A stretch of 64,000 nt of DNA. Source: Astropecten irregularis (lineage: Eukaryota > Echinodermata > Asteroidea > Paxillosida > Astropectinidae). Positions 12,965 through 24,040 of the stretch are shown here, piece after piece. Position 1 is the first letter of the stretch. The number at the start of each line of letters is the position of its first letter. Made by a program: the position numbers and the translations under genes. The notes under the pieces were generated by a model. It did no database searches. It saw nothing but the letters and a program-made list of their open reading frames with translations, and was not told the DNA's origin. The stretch is taken from the NCBI GenBank assembly GCA_963971285.1, contig OZ020246.1, positions 8,415,217-8,479,216 of the forward strand, in the 5' to 3' direction.

Positions 12965-14805
12965 TTGCCTGTAGGGCTAACCCTCAGTTAGTGGAGATAA
13001 GCCAGATCCATGATGCTTTCCATGACCGACCCATTGAAGGTGACCTAGCACATACAGGTACATGCTGCACTGTTGATTAGGCCATAAAGTTGGGCATCCC
13101 TTGCTATTGTGGTTTCCAACAGTTGCTGGAAAGAATAGGTAAGACATGTCAAACCCTAATGCCACATTCCTCCAACTGCAAATGGGCAATCCTGAAGGAA
13201 GCAGAGCTACATGTAGCTTGAGTCATGCTTGGCAACTCAGTCCTAGACCTGACCTCAGCAAGGTACGTTTTCTTTGTCTTGTTTACTCTTTACCAGAGTA
13301 TTGTCATTACTAACTGGGTGACAGAAAGTTTCCCTCAATACCCAGTTCATGAAACCGCCTGGTTTTGCAGCTGACTGTGACTGCAGTGTTGGATGTGCTG
13401 CCCCTAAGGACTGAAGCCACTGTACAGGGATGGTTACTACTCCAGTCCGATAGCAAATTAACAAACATTTACGGAACTTGATTTGATACCAAAGAAGCAT
13501 GCATGTCAAACGCATTGTGGTTAGAACAGAGGTATTAACTGCTAAGTAAAGTCTACATGTAAGTATTAAAGTTACCTGTGGGCATAGGAGATTTAAACAA
13601 AAAAATAATGCAGTTTCACTTACAGTAAAATATCAGTTGAGGTAAATTCACAGTAGCCTAGATACAGATCTTACTTCAAAAGAGTATCCTGTGTTGTGCT
13701 TTGAGCCATCAGAATGATCAGGTAACTACCAGAGGTTAGGGGTCCCAGTAGCCTGTAGCATCCAAAAGTGAGAGTCTTCAGAAGTCCAAGGATGTTTAGA
13801 ATTGGTGCTCACATTGGCAGATGGTGACTGAGATGCCAATCCATGCAGATGGCTGCAGATAAGAATGAAGAAAATAACCATGGCATATTACTCAAAGAAA
13901 ATGAAATGTGTAAATATTGGCAGTGTGAGCTAAAGAAAAAAGAAAAAGAAAGATTGTAGCTAAAATTTGAAAAGTTTGCGCCTAATTTAGTCTTCCTTTG
14001 ATAAGGAATTTAAGGGGGGTATTACCACAAAAGTCACATTCCAGAAGTCATTTGGAGGTATCTTGGTACACATTAATAGTTTTAGGAGGCACCATATGTG
14101 TAACTTTTATGGAAAGAAAATTCCAAAAAAATCCAGAGCCTCATATGGATAACCATAAACCTGGATGTATTACCTTTCCGTGTAAAAATCATGGCAAGCC
14201 TCAAATCATATTCATCCAACTAGAAATTAATGGAGAAACTAGTCAACAAATTCCTGTCAGCAGGACATGTACCTTGAAGTAGCCATTATCAAGCCATCGT
14301 TGTTCTGCATCAGCTTCTCGGTGTATCTTCTTGATTCCAGCCATCGCATGAAATGACAGAAATGTAAAATATTTCAACATTAATAAAACACAAGCCTTAC
14401 AAAGCAAGTATTAAAGCCTTTAATGTGCAGAAGAAGGGAGGTGATCCTTAAGTAATGTTTGTAGACCCTACCCACACTAATAAGGTGAACAGGTAGTATA
14501 TATATCACTCTACTTACCAGTAGAAGGAATACAATATCTGCAATGGTGGGAATATATGAAGCTATCATATCTCTACAAAGGCCATAGGACATGACATGTC
14601 CAAAACTACTTCCCCCAAGCTGTCTAAGATTCCACAGATGATTGAAATGTAGAAAATACAAGGATGGCAGGATCAGATACACTCGTAGTTGCTGCCATGC
14701 TCAACAAGTACTTGAAGGATGTTGAGAAGATCAACATCATCTGAATCAGGTGCTCTAAAGCGCTTTATGGCCCCTTTAAGCGCTTTATGGCTGCACGAGA
14801 TAATG
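12965..14805. repeat. Non-satellite segment D2, second copy of D1
   Basis: Starts with the same GTGGAGATAAGCCAGATCC edge as D1 and runs through the same landmarks: TACCAGAGTATTGTCATTAC near 13,290, TGACTGAGATGCCAATCC near 13,826, CAGCAGGACATGTACCTTGA near 14,259 and CACTCTACTTACCAGTAG near 14,507. It is a little shorter than D1 through deletions. Flanked by satellite arrays 2 and 3. Confidence 0.85.
13796..14344 (-). other. Candidate two-exon reading frame in D2 (paralogue of 4305-4867)
   Basis: The minus-strand ATG at 14344 opens 24 codons (MAGIKKIHREADAEQ..., ending GYFK) to a donor at 14273 (AAG|GTACATG). The second block follows a TTATCTGCAG acceptor at 13852 and reads PSAWIGISVTICQCEHQF to a stop at 13796. 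Compared with D1 the frame, both splice sites and the stop are kept, but about a third of the residues of the first block differ, so purifying selection is not evident by eye. No family is recognised. Confidence 0.3.
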
Positions 14806-14814
14806 GATAATGGG

Positions 14815-17800
14815 CCTAATTCTCAGCCTGCAAAGGTTATGGGCATTGCATTGAGCCAGCAAAGATCTGCCAGATCTACAATGCTTGTGGTGATGTACTC
14901 AAGACTCATCTAGCAAAGATCATCCGTTACACAATGCTTGTCGAGATGGACTCTAGCCTCATCCAGCAAAGATCATCCAGATCCACAATGCTTGCCGTGA
15001 TGGACTCGGGCCTTATCCACCAAAGATCATCCAGATCCATGATGCTTGCTGTGATGGACTCAAGCCTCATCCAGCAAAGATCATTCAGATCCATGATGCT
15101 TGCTGTGATGGACTCAAGCCTCATCCAGCAAACATGGCAAAGATCCTCCAGATCCATGATGTTTGCAGTGATGGACACAAGCCTCATCCACCAAAGATCA
15201 TCCAGATCCATGATGCTTGCCGTGATGGACTCAAGCCTCATCCACCAAAGATCATCCAAATCCACAATGCTTGCGGTCATGGACTCAAGCCTTATCCACC
15301 AAAGATCGTCCAGATCCATGTTGCTTGCCGTGATGGACTCAAGCCTCATCCAACAAACATGGCATGGATCATCCAGATCCATGATGTTTGCCGCGATGGA
15401 CTCAAGCCTCATCCACCAAAGATCACCCAGATTCATGATGCTTGCCGTGATGGACTCCAGTCTCATCCTCCAAAGATCATCCAGATCTACAATGCTTGTG
15501 GTGATGGACTCAAGCCTCATCCAGCAAAGATCATCCAGATCATACAGCAAAGATCATCCTGATCCATGATGCTTGCCGTGGTGGACTCAAGCCTCATCCA
15601 CCAAAGATCATCCAGATCCATGATGCTAGCCGTGATGGATTCAAGCCTTATGCACCAAAGATCATCCAGATCCATGATGCTAGCCGTGATGGATTCAAGC
15701 CTTATCCTCCAAAGATCATCCAGATCCACAATGCTTGTGGTGATGGACTCAAGCTTTATCAACCAAAGGTCATCCAGATCCATGATGCTTGCCGTGATGG
15801 ACTCAAGCCTCATCCAGCAAACATGGCAAAGATCCTCCAGATCCATGATGTAATTTGCCGTGATGGACACAAGCCTCATCCACCAAAGATCATCCAGATC
15901 CATGATGCTTGCCGTGATGGACTCAAGCCTCATCCAGCAAACATGGCAAAGATCATCCAGATCCATGATGTTTGCCGTGATGGACTCAAGCCTCATCCAC
16001 CAAAGATCATCCAAATCCACAATGCTTGCGGTCATGGACTCAAGCCTCATCCACCAAAGATTGTCAAGATCCATGTTGCTTGCCATGATGGACTCAAGCC
16101 TCATCCAACAAACATGGCAAAGATCATCCAGATCCACAATGCTTGCGCTGATGGACTCAAGCCTCATCCTCCAAAGATCATCCAGATCCATGATGCTTGT
16201 GGTGATGGACTCATCCAGATCCATGATGCTTGCCGTGATGGATTCAAGCCTCATCCACCAAAGACCATCCAGATCCACAATGCTTGCCATGATGTACTCA
16301 AGCCTCATCCAGCAAAGATCATCCAGGTCCATGATGTTTGCCGTGATGGACTCAAGCCTCATCCACCAAAGATCATCCAGACCCATGATGCTTGCCGTGA
16401 TGGACTCAAGTCTCATCCACCAAAGACCATCCGGATCCATGATGCTTGCCGCGATGGACTCAAGCCTCATCCAGCAAAGATCAGTCAGATCAATGATGCT
16501 TGCCGTGATGGTCTCATTCACCAAAGATAATCCAGATCCATGATGCTTGCCGTGATCGACTCAAGTCTCATCCACCAAAGATCATCCAGATCCATGATGC
16601 TTGCCGTAATGGACTCAAGCCTCATCCAGCAAAAATCATCCAGATCCATGATGCTTGCCGTGATGGACTCAAGCCTTATCCACCAAAGATCATCCAGATC
16701 CATGCTGCTTGCTGTGATGGACTCAATCCTCATCCTCCAAAGATCATCAAGATCCATGATGCTTGCTGTGATGGACTCAAGCCTCATCCAACAAAGATCA
16801 TCCAAATACAAAATGCTTGTCGTGATGGTCTCAAGCCTCATCCAGCAAAGATCATCCAGATCCACAATGCTTGCGGTGATGGACTCAAGGCTCATCCTCA
16901 AAAGATCATCAAGATCCATAATGCTTGCTGTGATGGACTCCAGCCTCATCCACCAAAGATTATCCAGATCCACAATGGTTGTGGTGATGGACTCAAGCCT
17001 CATCTAGCAAAAATCATCCAGATACACAATGCTTGTCATGATGGACTCAAGCCTCATCTAGCAAAAATCATCCAGATACACAATGCTTGTCATGATGGAC
17101 TCAAGCCTCATCCAGCAAAGATCATCCAGATCCATGATGCTTGCCATGATGGACTCAAGCCTCATCCAGCAAAGATCATCCAGAGCCATGATGCTTGCCG
17201 TGATGGACTCATCCAGCAAAGATCATTCAGATCCATGATGCTTGCCGTGATGGACTCAAGCCTCATCCAGCAAAGATCATCCAGATCTATGATGTTTGCC
17301 GTGATGGACTCAAGCCTCATCCACCAAAGATCATCCAGATCCACAATGCCTGCTGTGATGGACTCAAGCCTCATCCACTAAAATTCATCCAGATCCATGA
17401 TGCTTGCCATGATGGACTCGAGCCTCATCCACCAAAGATCACCCAGATCCATGATGCTTGCCCGGTGATGGACTCAAGCCTCATCCGCCAAAGATCATCC
17501 AGATCCATGATGCTTGCCGTGATGGACTCAAGCCTCATCCAGCAAAGATCATCCAGATCTATGATGTTTGCCGTGATGGACTCAAGCCTCATCCACTAAA
17601 ATTCATCCAGATCCATGATGCTTGCCATGATGGACTCAAGCCTCATCCACCAAAGATCACCCAGATCCATGATACTTGCCGTGATGAACTCAAGTCTCAT
17701 CCACCAAAGACCATCCGGATCCATGATGCTTGCCGTGATGGACTCAAGCCTCATTCACCAAAGATCATTCAGATCTATGCTGCTTGCCGTGATGGATTCA

Positions 17801-18936
17801 AGTCTCATCCACCAAAGATCATCCAGATCTATGCTGCTTGCCGTGATGAACTCAAGCCTCATCCACCAAAGATCATCCAGATCCACAATGCTTGCGCTGA
17901 TGGACTCAAGCCTCATCCACCAAAGATCACCCAGATCCATGATGCTTGCCGTGATGGACTCCAGCCTCATCCACCAAAGATTATCCATATCCACAATGCT
18001 TGTGGTGATGGACTCAAGCCTCATCTAGCAAAAATCATCCAGATACACAATGCTTGTCATGATGGACTCAAGCCTCATCCAGCAAAGATCATCCAGATCC
18101 ATGATGCTTGCCATGATGGACTCAAGCCTCATCCAGCAAAGATCATCCAGAGCCATGATGCTTGCCGTGATGGACTCATCCAGCAAAGATCATCCAGATC
18201 CATGATGCTTGCCGTGATGGACAGAAGCCTCATCCACCAAAGATCATCCAGATCTATGATGTTTGCCGTGATGGACTCAAGCCTCATCCACTAAAATTCA
18301 TCCAGATCCATGCTGCTTGCCATGATGGACTCAAGCCTCATCCACCAAAGATCACCCAGATCCATGATGCTTGCCGTGATGGACTCAAGCCTCATCCACC
18401 AAAGATCATCCAGATCCACAATACTTGCTGTGATGGACTCAAGTCTCATCCACCAAAGACCATCCGGATCCATGATGCTTGCCGTGATGGACTCAAACCT
18501 CATCCACCAAAGATCACCCAGATCCATGATGCTTGCCGTGATGGACTCAAGCCTCATTCACCAAAGATCATTCAGATCTATGCTGCTTGCCGTGATGGAT
18601 TCAAGTCTCATCCACCAAAGATCATCCAGCTCTATGCTGCTTGCCGTGATGGACTCAAGCCTCATCCACCAAAGATCATCCAGATCTATGCTGCTTGCCG
18701 TGATGGATTCAAGCCTCATCCACCAAAGATCATCCAGATCTATGCTGCTTGCCATGATGGATTCAAGTCTCATCCACCAAAGATCATCCAGATCCATGAT
18801 GCTTGCCGTGATGGACTCAAGCCTCATCCAGCAAAGATCAGTCAGATCCATGATGCTTTATAATATTATGGACATCAACCTAGGCTAGCAAAAATCTGCA
18901 AGATCCACCACCATGCTTGATGTGATGGACTCACAC
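14815..18936. repeat. 54-bp satellite, array 3 (divergent subfamily)
   Basis: About 4.1 kb of 54-bp units of a distinct, rather uniform subfamily: GATCATCCAGATCCATGATG followed by CTTGCCGTGATGGACTCAAG and CCTCATCCACCAAA. Some units carry a 9-bp insertion (CAGCAAACATGGCAAAGATC near 15,126, 15,806, 15,930 and 16,090), giving 63-bp units, and one has +3 bp near 15,850. Long frames are open simultaneously in both directions, for example minus 15,517-16,524 (335 codons) and plus 17,458-18,294 (278 codons). Blocks of several units recur in order, for example around 17,280-17,480, 17,530-17,700 and 18,225-18,560. Confidence 0.97.
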
Positions 18937-18939
18937 TTA

Positions 18940-19171
18940 GGGCGCCCCTTTTTATTACTGTGGTTCACATTTCTTTTCACCTTGACGGAGGGTCGGTCGG
19001 TCGAAGAAAAAAAAAGTTTGGTGGGAAATTTTTTTTTTTTATTTAGATTTCCCCCGGTATGTCATTCTGAAAATGGGTTGGCAGCAAAAAAAAGGTGGTT
19101 TTTTTCTTCGGTCGGAGCCCAAAATATGGGTCGGTTGGAAATGAGAACCACAGTAATAAAAAGGGGCGCCC
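18940..19171. mobile_element. PIF/Harbinger-like MITE between arrays 3 and 4
   Basis: A 232-bp element with near-perfect terminal inverted repeats of about 27 bp beginning GGGCGCCCCTTTTTATTACT and ending with its complement. It is flanked by TTA at 18,937-18,939 and 19,172-19,174. The right flank continues as satellite (TTAGCTAGCAAAGATCTGCC), so the element landed in a satellite unit. A 3-bp TWA duplication is the hallmark of the PIF/Harbinger superfamily. The inside is low-complexity (poly-A, poly-T) and non-coding. Confidence 0.85.
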
Positions 19172-20140
19172 TTAGCTAGCAAAGATCTGCCATATCCATG
19201 ATGCTTGCCTTTATGGGCCTAGCCCTCAGCCAGCAAAGATCTCCCCCATCAGCAATGCTTGCTGTGATGGAGTCACCCTCATCTCAAGTGAAGATCAGAT
19301 CCACAATACTTGCAAAAATGGGCCTTACCCTCAGTCACCAAGGTAGCAAAGATCAGCCAGATCCATGATGCTTGCCATTAGGCCTATGTGCCTCAATTTC
19401 AGCCATCAAAGATCAGCAAGATCCATGATGCTTGCCATCTTGTGCCCACCCTCAGTCAGTAAAGATCTGCCAGATCCATCATGCTTGGAATTACGAGCCT
19501 TACCCTCTGGCATCAAAAATCCACAATGCTTGCCACTATGGGCTTCGCCTTCAGCCAGCAAAAATCAGCCAAATTCACAATGCTTCCCATGATTGGCTCA
19601 TCCTCATCCAGCAAAGTTCACCAAGATCCATGATGCTTGACATTATCCGCAGTGTTTGCCATAATGGGTCTCACGATCAGCCAGAAAAGATCATCCAGAT
19701 CACATGCTTGCCATGATGGGCCTTTCCTCAGCCAGCAAAGATCTCTTGGATCAATAATGTATGATGTGATGGAGTCTCCTTCAGCTCAAGTGAAGATCAG
19801 CGAGATCCACAATGCTTGCAATAATGGGCCTTAGCCTCGGTCAGCAAAGATCAACCAGATCCATGACGTTTGACATCATGTGTCTCACCTTCAGCTGGAA
19901 AACATCATCCAGATCTATGATGTTTGCCAAGATGAACTCACCATCAGCTACCAAAGATCAGCAAGATCCGAGATGCTGGCCATGATGGACTCACCCTAAG
20001 CTAGCAAAGATCAGCCAGATCCATGATGCTTGCCGTAATGGATTCACCCTCAGCCAGCAAAGATCTGCCTAATCCATGATGCTTGCTGTGATGGACTCAC
20101 CATTAGGTAGCAAAGATCAGCCACATCCATGGTGCTTGCC
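19172..20140. repeat. 54-bp satellite, array 4 (decayed edge)
   Basis: Irregular, diverged units with many indels (AAGATCAGCCAGATCCATGATG, CTCAAGTGAAGATCAG variants). The last good units are at 19,920-20,140, almost the same as the GATGAACTCACCATCAGC unit series inside the higher-order repeat. This is the right border of the main satellite domain. Confidence 0.93.
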
Positions 20141-21639
20141 AAAGTTACGTGTTGCAGGTGTGTTTTCTTTACATGCCAAGGTGAAATAATCTGACTGGAG
20201 AAGGGGGAGGGCTGTGCAGTGGAGCCTGAGATGCTCTGTTGTGCTTGGTCATTGTTGTCCACATAAGACTACCTTGACTGCTGGATTTCAGGGGTCTGCC
20301 GTGATCTTGTCCGGCTGGCTCTAGGATATTCTAGGGTCCATATGGGCTTGTTTATAGTCTTTTATTTCTGGGAAGAAATAGTAAGAGGCCGCACTTCTTG
20401 GGAAGGGGCGCCATACATGTACATTGGTTGAGTGTCATCTCTGGAAGAATTTCCCTGAATGCATCATTGGCCAGTTCCTGAGTGTTCCCCTGGCTGCAAG
20501 TCTGTGTTGAGTGGGAGTAGTAGTGCAATAGTTTGGTGGCTGTCGGGGGGCCTGCCGCTGAGATGTTTAGCTATGGAATTCAATACCTAGTCGATTAGTT
20601 GAAAAGGCTGACCTGCACTTCAGGGGCTGCTATTGCTTCTTTTCATTACTTCCGATGAAGGAAGAGTGTTTGGCCTTGTGCTTCTGTGAGCTCAGCGTAC
20701 TGGTGGTAGGTGGTAGTGGGGGGAACACCATGGGTCGGTTAGGCTGGTCGGTGGAGTGCAGTCGAGGTTTGAGGCTCCAGTGACGTATTAGCATGGTTGG
20801 CTCCATATAGTGAAGTGTTTTATCTTTGATCCTGAACGAGATGCGCATGCATCCTTTACAGGATTCCCAAGATGTTTTTACAGAGAGGTCTTGCGGGTCA
20901 GTGCGGGAAATCGGGTCCTACGTTCGAGTAATAACAATGTTGTAAACCAAGACTATAAAGAGAGAGGGGATATTGTGACAACGTTCCCTGTGTTGATGGC
21001 TTTGGCCGATAGCATTCTTTCCTTGCTCTTGCAGTGGCTGCACAATACCAAGGGGGAGCAAGGGGAGTAGCCCTCTGTCACACTTTGGTAGAAGCTGAGC
21101 AGCAGGAAGGCATGGGTTTGTTCGATCCCCATACTGATAGCTTTAGGCCTCTTCAGGTGATTAATAAGGGCAGAGAGAGGTTGCCTGGTTTAACGCCCCG
21201 TATCCTTTGTTTTGAAGGAAGGGATCTGTCCAATCCCTATACTGACAGGCCAGCCTTTATTGATAAGATCGTGACAGGGCCCATGGGAGGGTGCCTATAC
21301 ATCCGGCATCTATCATCTTAGTAGTATTGCGGTGACATTGGTGGAGATCCGAAGTACCTGCAAGATGCACAAAGATAAATGAAAGAGAGAAAAACACACA
21401 CACAAAAAACACGAAAATGACACTGTACAGGTTAATTGTTTTACGTGTAGTACATACCAAGGTATAAAATACTTATGTCAAAAGGGAAAATCGTGATCAG
21501 GTCAACACGGGAATGTCTCTAGTGAAGAAATTAAACTTGAAAATCTAAAGAGTCTAAAAATACACGTTCGCTTTATAATAGCACTGAGAAAAGGGGAATT
21601 TGCATTTCGTAGTAACCGTCTTGGGTATGTTGAATGCAG
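20141..21639. other. Unassigned sequence, no gene recognised
   Basis: About 1.5 kb of G-rich, non-satellite sequence. Open frames exist (up to about 95 codons) but none shows a recognisable domain or a splice-site-bounded exon. From about 21,360 the base composition changes to A-rich. Confidence 0.5.
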
Positions 21640-21915
21640 TAGAGTAGACTCAGGAAAATAGTAAAAAAATAAGGAGCCACCATCTGTGTAACTTTTCGGA
21701 AACATCAACAACCACACACATGTCACTACCATTGCAAGGCTCAAATCATATTAATCTGGCGTGAGGACTAGTCAACAAATTCCTTTCAGCGGGACATGTA
21801 CTTTAACTTGAGGTAGACACTATCAAGCCATCATTGTCCACATTCTGGATGCATCTCCTTCATTCCATCCATCCCATGAAATGATAGAAATATGTAAAAT
21901 ATTTCAACATTAATG
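21640..21915. repeat. Decayed third copy of the D1/D2 segment (D3)
   Basis: Matches the stretch of D1 around 4,610-4,910: GGCTCAAATCATATTAATC, GGACTAGTCAACAAATTCCT, GGGACATGTACTTTAACTTG and CATCCCATGAAATGATAGAAAT. The minus-strand ATG block corresponding to the one in D1 and D2 is interrupted by an in-frame stop and its donor is changed, so this copy is dead. Confidence 0.75.
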
Positions 21916-22020
21916 ATGTCTATCATGAAGCCTATCATTCATTACAATCATCATCAAATAACCACAAGGGAAACTGACTGAATTTAATTTTCACAGAAAA
22001 GTGAACAAAGAAAAAATTCC

Positions 22021-22093
22021 TGGAGCGGGATTCGAATCGTCTGTAGAGCGCCTGTACGGTATTTAGGAGGTCACTGGTTCGAATCCCGCTCTA
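22021..22093 (+). repeat. tRNA-like hairpin (SINE-head fragment)
   Basis: Two arms, TGGAGCGGGATTCGAA and TTCGAATCCCGCTCTA, face each other. The right part looks like a tRNA from the A-box side (GTAGAGCGC) through GGAGGTCACTGGTTCGAATC, which is a B-box. The left arm is an inverted copy of the B-box side. The acceptor stem and anticodon arm are not tRNA-like enough to call a gene, so this is probably a tRNA-derived SINE head or a rearranged fragment. Confidence 0.45.
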
Positions 22094-22204
22094 GTCAATT
22101 CATTATAGGGCCTATACATTAAACTGATTTGGCCATTTAATTCGGTATTCTTAAAGCACTGTTATTATGTTCAAAGCTCTGCCGATAGAAACATATTGCA
22201 CATT

Positions 22205-22295
22205 CACATTCTAGAAAAGACCATCCAGATCCAAGACGTTTGCCATTTTGGGCCTTGCCCTCAGCCAGCAAAGACCTATCAGATACACGCTGAAA
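22205..22295. repeat. Isolated satellite units
   Basis: One to two diverged 54-bp units (GACCATCCAGATCCAAGACG, GCCCTCAGCCAGCAAAGACC) outside the main arrays. Confidence 0.75.
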
Positions 22296-22299
22296 ATCA

Positions 22300-22690
22300 G
22301 CAACGTTGCTTCCAAATAACAATTATTTTGTAATCGGTTACCCGTCTGTTTTTCGGTTACGGTTACGATTACCCTTATAACAAAGAAAACAAAGAAAAAC
22401 AAAGAAATAGTAAGTTTGGGTCTTTCAGGAACTTGGTCGACAACATTCTTTTGTCACAACATTTGGCAGTGGTAGACATGGCAAAATGTCTGGCCTTTGC
22501 TTTGCATAAGCCTGCTGGTCCAATTTTCAAAAGATCATTGATTTTTTTTCTTTGTGAACTCTAGAAAGTGTCTATGTTTCAAAAAGAAGAGGCCATTAAA
22601 AAGATACTTTTCGATTAACCTAACTCGGAAAATGTACCCGGGTACCCTTTTGAACGGTCGGTTAACCGGTTAACCGGATACAAACTGCAG
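22300..22690. mobile_element. Possible hAT-like relic
   Basis: AT-rich block whose ends carry facing GGTTAACCGG-like motifs (TAATCGGTTACCCG at the left, CGGTTAACCGGTTAACCGG at the right). Similar motifs mark the ends of the hAT-like element at 53,540-53,950. No target duplication could be fixed, so the assignment is weak. Confidence 0.25.
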
Positions 22691-22694
22691 CCTT

Positions 22695-22990
22695 AATTAT
22701 AACCTCAACCAGCAAAGATGTGCCAGATCCACAATCTTTGCAACAAGGAGCCTTACCCACAGCCAGCAAATATAACTCAGACTCAGATTCATGAACCTAT
22801 TAATTGGGATGCATGTTTGCTATTTTGGGCCTCACCCTCAGCCAGCAAAGATCTGCCAGATCCACGATGCTTGCCAATAATGGGCCTCACCCTCAGGTAG
22901 AAAAGATCAGCCAGATCAACAATGCTTGATGTTTTGGACTCTCCCTCAGCTGGCAAAGATCAGCCATATCTATGATGATGGGCCTAACCA
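22695..22990. repeat. Small outlying satellite block
   Basis: About five diverged 54-bp units (AACCAGCAAAGATGTGCC, CACCCTCAGCCAGCAAAGAT), same orientation as the main arrays, ending in CTAACCATAAGCC. Confidence 0.85.
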
Positions 22991-22994
22991 TAAG

Positions 22995-23304
22995 CCAAAC
23001 TCTCCCCACCTTTTGTGGGTTGGGTCTACCCCATACCTACCCCGGATGGTTACTACAATATGGAAATTCACCTGCACCTATTTGCTATTCACTAAAAAGA
23101 CTTGATCAACTGTGCTGCACCATGACTTAATTCCCACAATTCATACCAATAGGGGCGGCATATCCATTTTTCTTTACAAAGCCGGGAGGCTCGTAGCCAG
23201 GGTAGGGAGGATGGGTGATTAGCAAATGTCTGTGGTAGGTATTATAGGTGTTATACTGGTATGAACCAGTATACCCAACCCACATAAGGTGGGGGAGTCT
23301 ACTG
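22995..23304. mobile_element. Short inverted-repeat element
   Basis: About 310 bp bounded by facing arms: CTCCCCACCTTTTGTGGGTT with GGGTCTACCCC at the left, and ACCCAACCCACATAAGGTGG with GGGAG at the right. The left inner part (CCGGATGGTTACTACAATAT) recurs just outside the right arm as a variant (GACGGGGATACTACAATATG), so the structure may continue to about 23,350. No coding content and no clear target duplication. Confidence 0.45.
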
Positions 23305-23397
23305 CATTGAAGCTACCTCAGACGGGGATACTACAATATGTAGATTAGTGGAGGCAAGGTGTAAGTTACCATACAATGGCTTGTCGTGGGTAGGACT

Positions 23398-24040
23398 TCA
23401 GTGAAGGTCTCGGCCACTGGTCAGCTGGTCCGGGGCCTCCTGGCTTCCATGTTGCAGAGGCCAGGATCGTCCTAACCTGTGTGGAGTTGCTTTGCAGTAC
23501 ATATCCCTAAGGTAGCAGGAGGTGTAAGTGAATGGGAACTTCCGGCATGCTGCCTTGTTTATGTCTGTTAATACCGGAGCTCCTTGGAAGTAAGACCAAG
23601 ATGCAGACACTGTTTTTACATCATGGGCTCTTGAGTTTGTTAATCCAGTTTTGACGGGCCAGCTTGATGGCTGAGACAGTCCAGTGGGCAAAGGTGTCTT
23701 TTGACATTGGATGCTGAGGTTTGGTGGTAGTGATGATTAGCTGAGATTGAGGTACTCCCTCTCAGATCTTTGGTCTGGGATAGATACATGTACCACTTCA
23801 GGGCCCCTGTTTGTGATGCCAATATGGGTACAAAGATATTTGGTGGCTTGAATGTGGGAGTTTGATTCTTGGTGAGGAAGCTGATGGCCAGGATGAGGCA
23901 AATGTCATGTGATTCCAAGAGCTTGACGGTCCTTCTGAACATAACTACAACCAGGGGGACAGCATGTTTGATGGTGGCGTGCATCAGTCTTGACAAAGGG
24001 TTCAAAGGGGGAGCCTGCCAGACATTGCAGGACATTGTTC
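23398..24040 (-). mobile_element. Broken tyrosine-recombinase retroelement (DIRS-like), recombinase part
   Basis: The minus-strand translations hold two stretches typical of the tyrosine recombinase of DIRS-type retrotransposons. One is an ALKWYMYLSQTKDLRG-like segment around 23,770. The other is an AHDVKTVSASWSYFQG segment around 23,600, followed by KAACRKF and TSCYLRDM, the region of the His-x-x-Arg box and the final Tyr of the family. The element is a fossil: it is broken, with at least a few breaks in the visible part. Its other parts would lie to the right on this strand (24-26 kb), but I could not identify a reverse transcriptase there, and its ends are not defined. Probably old. A Crypton-type recombinase is the main alternative. 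Confidence 0.6.

Noticed and set aside
15517-16524. 335-codon minus-strand frame and overlapping 235- and 227-codon plus-strand frames
   Set aside because: Three long frames over the same DNA in a tandem repeat of unit length divisible by three are expected without coding.
1-20140. CRISPR array
   Set aside because: Direct repeats are contiguous without unique spacers and the genome is animal; this is satellite DNA.
22036-22093. Functional tRNA gene
   Set aside because: A B box is present but the acceptor stem and anticodon arm do not fold convincingly.
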